NCBI RefSeq assembly: GCF_000250675.2
Contig: NC_018681.1
Location: 8,246,001-8,310,000, forward strand
DNA length: 64,000 nt
DNA from: Nocardia brasiliensis ATCC 700358
Lineage (GTDB): Bacteria; Actinomycetota; Actinomycetes; Mycobacteriales; Mycobacteriaceae
Direction of reading: 5' to 3'
Every line of letters starts with the position of its first letter. The first letter of the stretch is position 1. Below are positions 15,360 to 22,232 of this stretch, one piece after another. A model generated the notes under the pieces. It saw only the letters and a list, made by a program, of their open reading frames with translations. It made no database searches and was not told the DNA's origin. The position numbers and the translations under genes were made by a program.

Positions 15360-16328
15360 TTACGAAGAACCGCGTCCCGCCTGGATTCCGACGAGGTAGC
15401 CACGGTCGAGATCGTGCTCGCTCAGTGGTGTGCCGGTGAGCTTCAGGCTGTGGCGCACCAGCTCCGAAAACATGGTCGTGGTGGCAGCGGTGTCGCGAGC
15501 AAGCCAGATCAGGCACAGCGGCGGAGCCAGCACCGCGGGCGTGATCGGACGAAACACCACGTCGAGCCGTCCCGGCAGCACGGCGCTCTCGGGAATGACT
15601 GCGACCCCCTGACCCGCTGCCACCATCCCCACCACAGCCTGGACGCCCTGTACTCGCGCCGCGAGCTCGGGCTGGAACCCGGCCGCGGCGCAAGCCAGGT
15701 GGAAATACTGCGGGAAACGTTCCTCCAGCGGAGTGAGGATGAATTTCTGGTTGCGCAGCGCGGCGATCGGAACGGACTTCTCGCCGGCCAAGGCGTGGTC
15801 TCGCGCCATGATCACGACGGCCTGCTCCATGCCCAGCGGCATGGCCAGCAACGTGCCCGGACCTTGAACGGTCGACAGGGGTGGCCGCCCGAACGCGACA
15901 TCGGCCACGCCGTCCAGGACGGCCTGGACCGCGTCGGCGGTGCGCTGATACTCCACCGGGTGCGCAACGATCTCGGGATGCTTGCCCCGTAGCGCCCGTA
16001 ACACCCGGGGCAGGACCGTGGCGAACGACGATGTCAGCGCGGCGATTTCGATCTTTCCGACCTCACCACGCGCTACCCGGCGAGTCTCCAGCCGACTCCG
16101 TTCAACGGCGTCCAGCACTGCCCGGGCGTGGTCGGCGAATACTTTCCCGGCCGCGGTGAGTTCGGAGCCACGCGGCCCGCGATCGACCAGCCGCACACAC
16201 AGTTCCTCCTCGAGCTGTTTGATCTGCTGGGAGAAGGGCGGTTGCCGGATGCCGACCGCCGCAGCCGCCCGACCGAAGTGCCGCAGGTCGGCGAGCGCGA
16301 GGAAGTAGGTTAGGTGTCGCAGCTCCAC
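15360..16328 (-). CDS. LysR-family transcriptional regulator
   Basis: A 322-residue LysR-type regulator. The N-terminal winged helix (MELRHLTYFLALADLRHFGR, PFSQQIKQLEEELCVRLVDR) is typical. The effector domain follows (GKIEIAALTSSFATVLPRVL; ... VGMVAAGQGVAVIPESA). The opening MELRHLTYF and QPPFSQQIKQLE are like the BenM/CatR aromatic-acid branch. It is convergent with the three-gene chorismate-enzyme cluster and within 45 bp of it, the nearest regulator that could control it. LysR proteins usually sit divergently, so this link is plausible rather than shown. Confidence 0.87.
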   Translation of the reverse strand: MELRHLTYFLALADLRHFGRAAAAVGIRQPPFSQQIKQLEEELCVRLVDRGPRGSELTAAGKVFADHARAVLDAVERSRLETRRVARGEVGKIEIAALTSSFATVLPRVLRALRGKHPEIVAHPVEYQRTADAVQAVLDGVADVAFGRPPLSTVQGPGTLLAMPLGMEQAVVIMARDHALAGEKSVPIAALRNQKFILTPLEERFPQYFHLACAAAGFQPELAARVQGVQAVVGMVAAGQGVAVIPESAVLPGRLDVVFRPITPAVLAPPLCLIWLARDTAATTTMFSELVRHSLKLTGTPLSEHDLDRGYLVGIQAGRGSS

Positions 16329-16421
16329 GTCACGCCTCCACTAGTCCGAGCGACCGACAGAAGAATCCTCGCCGCCGCGGGCACGACCGGCGCCCATCCT
16401 GATTCTCCGCGGAAAAGCCAA

Positions 16422-16517
16422 ATGAGCAGCCACGGTCCGCGCCGCGGTTGCCGATGCGCGGGCATCGTTGCGATCCTGCTGGCGATCTGCTCCTTCGTCT
16501 ACGCCAACGACATCTGA
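16422..16517 (+). CDS. 31-residue membrane peptide
   Basis: ATG at 16422 encodes MSSHGPRRGCRCAGIVAILL followed by AICSFVYANDI: a basic, Cys-containing N-terminus, then one membrane helix. The upstream GCGGAAAAGCC is a poor ribosome-binding site. It is divergent from the LysR gene and ends 18 bases before a 24-bp palindrome. It could be a real small protein or a fragment. Confidence 0.35.
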   Translation: MSSHGPRRGCRCAGIVAILLAICSFVYANDI

Positions 16518-16535
16518 GCCTAGTTCCGTGAGAGG

Positions 16536-16559
16536 GGGTCCTGCCACGTGGCAGGACCC
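16536..16559. repeat. perfect 24-bp palindrome
   Basis: GGGTCCTGCCACGTGGCAGGACCC is its own reverse complement. Its right half forms the first codons still recognisable in the Tn3 transposase remnant. No T-run follows, so it is not a standard terminator. It may be an inverted-duplication scar at the transposon breakpoint or a regulator site. Confidence 0.75.
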
Positions 16560-16745
16560 TCTATCGCTTCGAACCGCTGGGGTATGCCTTCGCCGAGTAC
16601 GGGCGGATCGAGAAGACCATGCATCTGCTGGCGCTGTGCGACCCGGTCGACGACTCCTGCCTGCGCCGGGTGAACCGGCAGCTCACCGTGCAGGAGTCGC
16701 GAGATCGTCTGACGCGGGCGACCTGCCACGGCAAAACGCGGCAAC
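16556..16745 (+). pseudogene. Tn3-family transposase remnant
   Basis: A frame without its own start reads GRTLYRFEPLGYAFAEYGRI, EKTMHLLALCDPVDDSCLRR and VNRQLTVQESRDRLTRATCH. This is a conserved block near the C-terminus of Tn3-family TnpA (EYGRI.KT.HLL...D....R......QLTVQESRH.LAR.I.HG). About 63 of roughly 1000 residues remain. It abuts the second integrase fragment. Confidence 0.75.
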
Positions 16746-16748
16746 ATC

Positions 16749-17010
16749 GTGCCCGCTGGCATCCGGCCCGCTGATCTTCATCCCCACGTTCTGCGGCACT
16801 CCTGCGCGATGGCCCTGCTGCACGCCGGTGTCGACACCGCCGTCATCGCACTCTGGCTCGGCCACGCCGACATCCGCTCCACCGGCATCTACTTCCACGC
16901 CGACATGACCATCAAACAACGAGCCCTCGACCAGACCAACCCCGGCCTCGACCACGCCCGGTCGCTACCGCCCCAGCGACAGCCTCCTGGCCTTCCTCGA
17001 AAGCCAGTAA
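16749..17010 (+). pseudogene. tyrosine recombinase/integrase C-terminal part (copy 2, frameshifted)
   Basis: It contains DLHPHVLRHSCAMALLHAGV and ALWLGHADIRSTGIYFHADM, nearly identical to copy 1 at 11488-11982. After DQTNPG an extra base shifts the frame; the true ending (GRYRPSDSLLAFLESQ, stop at 17010) continues in the next frame. Less of the gene remains than in copy 1. The two copies are direct repeats enclosing 12.3-16.3 kb. Confidence 0.78.
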
Positions 17011-17112
17011 TCATCCCGATCCTCCGACAACATCAACCACGGAATACCTTGCACCCGTGGAGTTCTCGCCTCAGACCACACTCGCCTCGGCATAGTTCTC
17101 GCCTCGGCATAG

Positions 17113-17319
17113 ATCGATGAACTCGGCTACATGGAACTGGACAAACGCGGCGCTGAACTGCTGTTCCAGGTATTGACCGAACGCGAGGAAAAGAACTCTG
17201 TCGCGATAGCATCCAATGACAGCTTCGGTTCCTGGACAAAGACTTTCACCGACCCGCGGCTCTGCGCGGCAGTTGTCGACCGCCTCACCTTCGGCGGCAA
17301 CCGCACCCGGAAATGCTGA
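17113..17319 (+). pseudogene. IS21-family IstB ATPase fragment
   Basis: The frame IDELGYMELDKRGAELLFQV, LTEREEKNSVAIASNDSFGS, then WTKTFTDPRLCAAVVDRLTF and GGN is the Walker B to sensor region of the IS21 helper ATPase IstB. The Walker A half is missing and a stop codon (TAG at 17110) precedes the fragment. It ends RTRKC instead of the usual IstB C-terminus, at the junction with a toxin-like tail. Confidence 0.82.
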
Positions 17320-17419
17320 GGTGGCGTTCAAGTCCGGCACCAAATTCGACGTAATCGACCGCGTCGACGACTTCGTGTCCGGACGCACGATGATCACGAT
17401 GGTCGAGCGCGTCTCCTAA
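17312..17419 (+). pseudogene. possible ADP-ribosyltransferase toxin C-terminal tail
   Basis: The frame reads EVAFKSGTKFDVIDRVDDFV and SGRTMITMVERVS then stop. The pattern EV.F..GT.F.V......GR..I.M.E is how many ADP-ribosyltransferase toxin domains end (EVLLPRGTRFRV). Only the last 30 or so residues survive next to the IstB scar. A small intact gene follows 15 bases later, in the position expected of an immunity gene. The family call is from pattern alone. Confidence 0.45.
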
Positions 17420-17434
17420 CCGAAAGGCATCCTC

Positions 17435-17725
17435 ATGACCAGTGACAATGACAACGAAACACCGGTCCGTATCGCCGGTAAGACCTTCACCCGAGGGCTC
17501 CCGCCCCTAGACCCCGACCTGATCGCACAGGCCATGGCCATGTCCGCCGAGATGGACCGCGAGCGAGCCGCGACGCCAGCCTGCCCGGCACCCTCCGAGC
17601 CTGGCACGGCACTGCCGGAGCGGTTCCACGACGACTGCCTCGGTACCGAATACGAGCCGTGGTACCACGACCTCCAAGCCAAGCGCGCCCGGGAGCGCCA
17701 GCAGCACAACGACTCCGGGGAATAG
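17435..17725 (+). CDS. small acidic hypothetical protein
   Basis: A 96-residue protein (MTSDNDNETPVRIAGKTFTR, GLPPLDPDLIAQAMAMSAEM, DRERAAT, then a Pro-rich linker and FHDDCLGTEYEPWYHDLQAK). The upstream AACCGAAAGGCATCCTC gives a fair ribosome-binding site (GAAAGG) before ATG 17435. It directly follows the ADP-ribosyltransferase-like tail, so it was probably co-transcribed with that protein before the IS event. I do not recognise the family. Being downstream of a toxin-like tail, an immunity or accessory role is possible. Confidence 0.55.
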   Translation: MTSDNDNETPVRIAGKTFTRGLPPLDPDLIAQAMAMSAEMDRERAATPACPAPSEPGTALPERFHDDCLGTEYEPWYHDLQAKRARERQQHNDSGE

Positions 17726-18093
17726 CCCCGGCGAGGGTGTCGGCGGGTAGTGCGGCGCAGGTGGCGCACGGTGACCGGGGCTGCCGGGCCGCGGCCGCGG
17801 CGGATGCTGGCCTCGGCGAGGCGGCGCTCGTAGTTGCCCAGCGCCTGGCGGGCCGCGGCAACCGAGGCCTTCGGCACGACCAGGTGTCGCCGTAGTATCG
17901 GGCGGATATGGCGAAACCCGCTAGTAGAGGGCGGGTTCTGCGCGCTGGGTGCTGGTCAGGCCGGGGGTTGTTGGGTGATGCGGTCGCGGTAGATCCAGTA
18001 TGCCTTGCGGTCGGCGGCGGAGTTCAGGGCGATGATCGGTTCTCTCTGCGTCGGCCGTCCACGAGGTCGTGATCATGGAATATCGTGCCGGTC
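17726..18093. other. no confident gene; leftward open frame
   Basis: A leftward frame from about 17950 to 17735 reads STSGFRHIRPILRRHLVVPK and ASVAAARQALGNYERRLAEA, then a basic tail. It is helix-like and could be the end of a DNA-binding or mobile-element protein, but no family was recognised and no start is clear. No RNA gene was seen. Confidence 0.35.
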
Positions 18094-18738
18094 ATGACCA
18101 CGAATGACTGGTTGGCCGACACCCGAGCCTCTTATGACACGGTCGCGGTCAGCTATGCCGACCAAGTGCGCGGCGCTCTCGCCGGACACCAGTACCTTCG
18201 CGCGGCTCTGGCGTTGTTCGCCGACAGCGTGCGGATCGCTGGCGGTGGGCCGGTCGCGGACGTCGGCTGCGGCCCCGGTGAAGTCACCGCCCACCTGCAT
18301 GAGCTCGGTGTCGACGCCTTCGGTGTCGACCTCTCCCCGGCGATGATCGACGTGGCCCGGCGCGACCACCCCGGCCTGCGGTTCGAGGTGGGCTCGATGA
18401 CGGACCTGGACCTGCCCGTCGCTTCGGTGGCCGGCCTGCTCGCCTGGCAGTCGTTGATCCATATCCCGGACGACGAGGTGCCGACTGTGTTCGGGCACTT
18501 CCGCCGAGCATTGCGTCCCGGTGGACCGCTGCAGCTGCTGTTTCACGTCGGCGACGAGTCGTTGTTGAAGACGGACGGCTACGGCGGTCACCCGATGAAT
18601 GTCCATGTCCACCACCGTCAGCCTGACCGGGTGGCATCCTGGCTGCGCGAGACCGGATTCGTGGTCGAGGCTCAGATGCTGCTCGACCCGGACGCGAAAG
18701 CTCAGCAAGCGATTCTTTTCGCACGCAGTAAGTCCTGA
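18094..18738 (+). CDS. class I SAM-dependent methyltransferase
   Basis: A 214-residue small-molecule-type methyltransferase (Methyltransf_25/11 type). It opens MTTNDWLADTRASYDTVAVS, the usual 'YD..A..Y' start. Motif I is VADVGCGPGEVTAHLHELG, followed by VFGVDLSP-like AFGVDLSPAMIDVARR, then LLAWQSLIHIPDDEV and FRRALRPGGPLQLLFHVG. The substrate is unknown. A GTG at 18085 would add three residues. There is no strong ribosome-binding site. It is the last intact gene before the recombinase fragment at the island edge. Confidence 0.85.
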   Translation: MTTNDWLADTRASYDTVAVSYADQVRGALAGHQYLRAALALFADSVRIAGGGPVADVGCGPGEVTAHLHELGVDAFGVDLSPAMIDVARRDHPGLRFEVGSMTDLDLPVASVAGLLAWQSLIHIPDDEVPTVFGHFRRALRPGGPLQLLFHVGDESLLKTDGYGGHPMNVHVHHRQPDRVASWLRETGFVVEAQMLLDPDAKAQQAILFARSKS

Positions 18739-18894
18739 CTTCTGTCTGTGTCGGGCTCGCCAGTCGGATCCGGAGCCGATGCCCGAGATGGACGCCGACA
18801 CTGCGCTATACCCTCGGCGCGACCGTCGTGACCACGGACGCGCGCTACACACCCTGCAAGCCCTGTGGATCCCGCCCGCGGCGCTGGACATGAG

Positions 18895-19392
18895 AAGAGC
18901 ACCCACCCAAAAACGAAGCGGACCTACGTGTTCCGGGGCATGCTCTTGCACAGATGCAACAGGCGGATGTTCGGTACGACACGCCACGGTGACACTTACT
19001 ACCTCTGCTGGCCGACCGGCAACAATCGAGGGCGTCCCGACAAGTACGCGGGACACCCGAAAACGGTGTACATCCGCGAGGATGCCGTTCTTGACGCCGT
19101 TTCCAAATTCTTCGCCGCCCGCGTCTTCGGCGAACAACGCCGCGACCTTCTAGCAGCAGATCTCACTGAAGTCGACGACCGTGCAGCACGACAACGACAT
19201 ACCGAGCAACAAAGGCTCCACCGCATCATCGAGGACATCGCACGACGCCAGGACGCCGTGCTACGGCAAGCTCAGGACGGCGAGCCAGACGACGCCTTCA
19301 CGAAGGCCCTGCGCGGCACCTACAACGACCTGGAGACCCCAAAGACCAACGCCGTAGCAGGAGCCACCTCCGCAGGCCACGGGCAGCAGTAA
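18895..19392 (+). pseudogene. large serine recombinase, C-terminal fragment
   Basis: The frame carries KTKRTYVFRGMLLHRCNRRM, FGTTRHGDTYYLCWP and YIREDAVLDAVSKFFAARVF, the zinc-beta-ribbon region of large serine integrases, then a charged coiled coil (RHTEQQRLHRIIEDIARRQD). One Cys of the ribbon (normally CxxC before GRRM) is missing. The catalytic N-terminal domain with its Ser is absent. The fragment stops 18 bp from the 3' end of the tRNA gene at 19411, the normal position for an integrase next to its attachment site. Confidence 0.78.
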
Positions 19393-19410
19393 TTGTGTCG
19401 ATGCTGTCTG

Positions 19411-19484
19411 TGCCCCCAGTCGGACTCGAACCGACACTGGGCGGATTTTAAGTCCGCTGCCTCTGCCAATTGGGCTATGGGGGC
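19411..19484 (-). tRNA. tRNA with anticodon UAA (tRNA-Leu by anticodon)
   Basis: On the minus strand a full cloverleaf folds: acceptor GCCCCCA/TGGGGGC, a 3-4 bp D stem, anticodon stem GCGGA/TCCGC with loop CTTAAAA (UAA at 34-36), and T arm GTCGG-TTCGAGT-CCGAC, with discriminator A and no encoded CCA. The anticodon reads the Leu codon UUA. The variable loop is only 5 bases (CCAGT), whereas bacterial tRNA-Leu normally has a long variable arm. The 3' end faces the serine-recombinase fragment, so it is the probable attachment site of the region to the left. Confidence 0.85.
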
Positions 19485-19698
19485 CGTCCGGGACAGACTA
19501 CCGAGTCGTACGGTTGTACCGGAATTCTGAGGGTTGAAGATGGGCAAATTGTCGAGTATGGGGGCGGGGAAGTCGGGCAATTGACCAACGGCGTGCCGAC
19601 CGGTTGCTCTGAAAAGGCCTGGTTCCGAACCGGTTTGGGGCAGGGCGGCACGAAACCGGGTCAGCGGGGCCGGTGCGGGGTGGTGCTGTCCAGTGGGC

Positions 19699-20616
19699 TT
19701 ACCGGCGCGGGGGTAACGGGATGCGGGCGAGGTCGGTGGCGACGTGGATCGGGCCGGAGAAGTGGGCTCGGGCCTCGGCCAGATGGACGGACAGGTCGCG
19801 GTAGCGCTGGGAGAAGTGGGTGAGCACCAGGGTGCGGGCGCCTGCCGCGGCGGCGACCCGGCCGGCCTGGCCCGCGGTGAGGTGGCCGTATTCGGCGGCG
19901 AGCCGCGCGTCGGCGTCGAGGAAGGTGGCTTCGATGACGAGCATGTCGGTGTCGGCGGCGAGTTCGTAGACGCCGTCGCAGAGCCCGGTGTCCATCACGA
20001 AGGCGAAGCTCTGGCCGCGGCGCGGCTCGCTGACCTCGTCGAGAGTCACGGTGCGCCCGGCCGATTCGATGCTGCCCTGCTGTTGCAGCCGCGCGATGAC
20101 GGGGCCGCGCAGCCCGAAGTGCTGGAGCCGGTCGGGCAGGATGCGCCGGCCGTCCGGCTCGGTGAGCCGATAGCCGAAGGTGTCGACGGGGTGCGCGAGC
20201 GGCACCGCCGTGACCGCGAACGGCGCGCCGGGAAAGTCGACGGTACCGGCCCGATCGATCGGACGCGGCCGCAACTCGGCCCGGTGATAGTAGGAGGTGG
20301 CGTTGACGAGGCGGTCGTAATACTCGGTCCCGGAGGCGGGAAAGCACACGTCCACCGGATGCGGCACCCGGTCGAGATTGATCCGCTGCACCACCCCGGC
20401 CAGCCCGAGGCTGTGATCACCGTGGAAGTGGGTGATCGCGATCCGGGTGAGGTCGGTGGCCGAGACACCGGCGTAGGTCATCTGCCGCTGCGTCCCCTCG
20501 CCCGGGTCGAACAGCACGCCTTCGTCGTCCCAGCGCAGCAGATACCCGTTGTGATTGCGCTGCTTGGTCGGCACCTGGCTGGCGGTACCGAGCACTACGA
20601 GCTCCCGCTGCGACAC
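19699..20616 (-). CDS. rnz: ribonuclease Z (MBL-fold tRNA 3'-endonuclease)
   Basis: A protein of about 305 residues. It begins SQRELVVLGTASQVPTKQRN and carries the metallo-beta-lactamase metal site THFHGDHSLGL (HxHxDH) and the RNase Z LFDPGEGTQRQM block. Later ligands are in FVMDTG and VLTHFSQRY. RNase Z trims the 3' trailer of tRNA precursors lacking CCA, as is true of both tRNAs in this window. I chose GTG at 20616 to match the family's usual start; an upstream ATG at 20655 adds 13 residues. It follows the amino-acid permease on the same strand by 66 bases. Confidence 0.9.
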   Translation of the reverse strand: MSQRELVVLGTASQVPTKQRNHNGYLLRWDDEGVLFDPGEGTQRQMTYAGVSATDLTRIAITHFHGDHSLGLAGVVQRINLDRVPHPVDVCFPASGTEYYDRLVNATSYYHRAELRPRPIDRAGTVDFPGAPFAVTAVPLAHPVDTFGYRLTEPDGRRILPDRLQHFGLRGPVIARLQQQGSIESAGRTVTLDEVSEPRRGQSFAFVMDTGLCDGVYELAADTDMLVIEATFLDADARLAAEYGHLTAGQAGRVAAAAGARTLVLTHFSQRYRDLSVHLAEARAHFSGPIHVATDLARIPLPPRR

Positions 20617-20682
20617 CCGTGTCACGCTACTTGTTCGCCAGTCGTGGAGTGGCACGGGCGCAGGCCCGCGCCACTCGGCGGA

Positions 20683-22179
20683 CTATTCGGCAGGCGGGTT
20701 GCCGAGCAGGGAGTGCCTGCGGCTGTAGGCGAAATAGATGACGAAGCCCAACGCCATCCAGACGAGGAACCGCAGCCAGGTCTCCACGGACAGGTTCAGC
20801 ATCAGCCACAGGCAGGCCAGCACGGCGAGCACCGGGATCACCGGAACCAGCGGGACGCGGAAGCCGCGCGGCAGGTCGGGCCGGGTGCGCCGCAGCACGA
20901 GCACGCCGATCGACACCAGCACGAACGCGAACAGCGTGCCGATATTGACCATTTCCTCGAGCGTGCCGAAGTCGACGAAACCGGCCAGCACCGCGCAGAC
21001 CACGCCGACGATCGCGGTGATCCGCACCGGCGTGCCCTTGCTGCCGGTGTGCGCCAGCTTGCGCGGCATCAGCCCGTCGCGCGCCATCGCGAACAGCACC
21101 CGGGTCTGTCCGAGGAACATCACCATGACCACGGTGGTGAGCCCGGCGAGCGCGCCGATCGAGATGATGTTCTTCACCCAGGTATCGCCGTGGATCGCGA
21201 AAGCTGTTGCCAGGGTCGCATTCTCACCGGACAGCTCGGTGTAGGACACCATGCCGGTGAGCACCAGCGAGACCGCGACGTAGAGGATGGTGACGATGAG
21301 CAGCGAGCCGAGGATGCCGCGCGGCACCGCCTTCTGCGGGTTCTTGGTTTCTTCGGCGGTGGTCGCGACGACGTCGAAGCCGATGAACGCGAAGAACACC
21401 AGGCTGGCCGCGGCGAGCAGGCCGTACCAGCCGAACGTGCTGTGCCCGGCGCCGGTCAGGAAGGAGAACAGCGACTGGCGCAGACCCTCGCCCTCCGCCC
21501 CTGGCTGGGACGGCGGCACGTACGGCGTCAGGTTCTCCGACTTGAAGTAGGTGACGCCGACGATCAGCACCAGCGCGATCACGCTCAGCTTGATCGCGAC
21601 GGCCACGGCCGACACCCGCGAGGAGACCTTCGTCCCGGTGGCGAGTAGCACGCCGAGCACCGCGATCAGCAGCACGGCGCCCCAGTCGAACGACACCGAG
21701 CCGATGTGCACGATCGGCGTCGTGCCCATCACCTCGCCGAGGTACTGCGACCAGCCCTTGGCCACCACGGAGGTGGCGAGCGCGAACTCGAGGATCAGGT
21801 CCCATCCGATGATCCACGCGACGAGTTCACCGAAGGTGGCGTAGGAGAAGGTGTACGCGCTGCCCGCCACCGGCACCGTGGAGGCGAACTCGGCGTAGCA
21901 GAGCGCGGTGAGCCCGCAGGCGATCGCCGCGAAGACGAACGCGAGCGACACCGACGGTCCGGCGACGTTGCCCGCGGTCCGCGCGGTGAGGGTGAAGATG
22001 CCCGCGCCGATCACCACCGCCACGCCGAAGACGGTGAGGTCCCATGCGGTCAGGTCCTTGCGGAGCTTGGAGTCGGGCTCGTCGGTGTCCTTTATCGACT
22101 GCTCGACGGATTTGGTCCGGAACAGGCCACCCCATCTGGCCTGCTGTCCGATTGCGCCGTCCGGCTTGCGGATCGCCAC
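20683..22179 (-). CDS. APC-superfamily (cationic) amino acid permease
   Basis: A 498-residue membrane transporter with 12 or more hydrophobic segments. It has VFGVAVVIGAGIFTLTARTA in TM1, ALCYAEFASTVPVAGSAYTF in TM3 and FFAFIGFDVVATTAEETKNP in TM6, which are hallmarks of the CAT/YfnA branch of amino acid permeases. An N-terminal cytoplasmic tail of 45 residues contains KSVEQSIKDTDEP, also typical. It probably takes up amino acids with protons; which ones cannot be told. The gene lies 53 bases after the peptide transporter, same strand. Confidence 0.9.
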   Translation of the reverse strand: MAIRKPDGAIGQQARWGGLFRTKSVEQSIKDTDEPDSKLRKDLTAWDLTVFGVAVVIGAGIFTLTARTAGNVAGPSVSLAFVFAAIACGLTALCYAEFASTVPVAGSAYTFSYATFGELVAWIIGWDLILEFALATSVVAKGWSQYLGEVMGTTPIVHIGSVSFDWGAVLLIAVLGVLLATGTKVSSRVSAVAVAIKLSVIALVLIVGVTYFKSENLTPYVPPSQPGAEGEGLRQSLFSFLTGAGHSTFGWYGLLAAASLVFFAFIGFDVVATTAEETKNPQKAVPRGILGSLLIVTILYVAVSLVLTGMVSYTELSGENATLATAFAIHGDTWVKNIISIGALAGLTTVVMVMFLGQTRVLFAMARDGLMPRKLAHTGSKGTPVRITAIVGVVCAVLAGFVDFGTLEEMVNIGTLFAFVLVSIGVLVLRRTRPDLPRGFRVPLVPVIPVLAVLACLWLMLNLSVETWLRFLVWMALGFVIYFAYSRRHSLLGNPPAE

Positions 22180-22232
22180 ACGTTCTCCTCACCTCTGGTC
22201 TTACTGTCTTGCTGGTTCTATGCCCGGCCGGG

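Noticed and set aside
16536..16559. Palindrome as an intrinsic terminator
   Set aside because: No T-run, and half of it is recognisable transposase coding sequence.
17726..17950. Leftward frame as a replication or mobile-element protein
   Set aside because: No family match could be recognised and no start is evident; described only as an open frame.
19744..21648. A 634-codon rightward frame across rnz and the permease gene
   Set aside because: It spans two well-supported genes on the other strand, and its product is low-complexity and charged.
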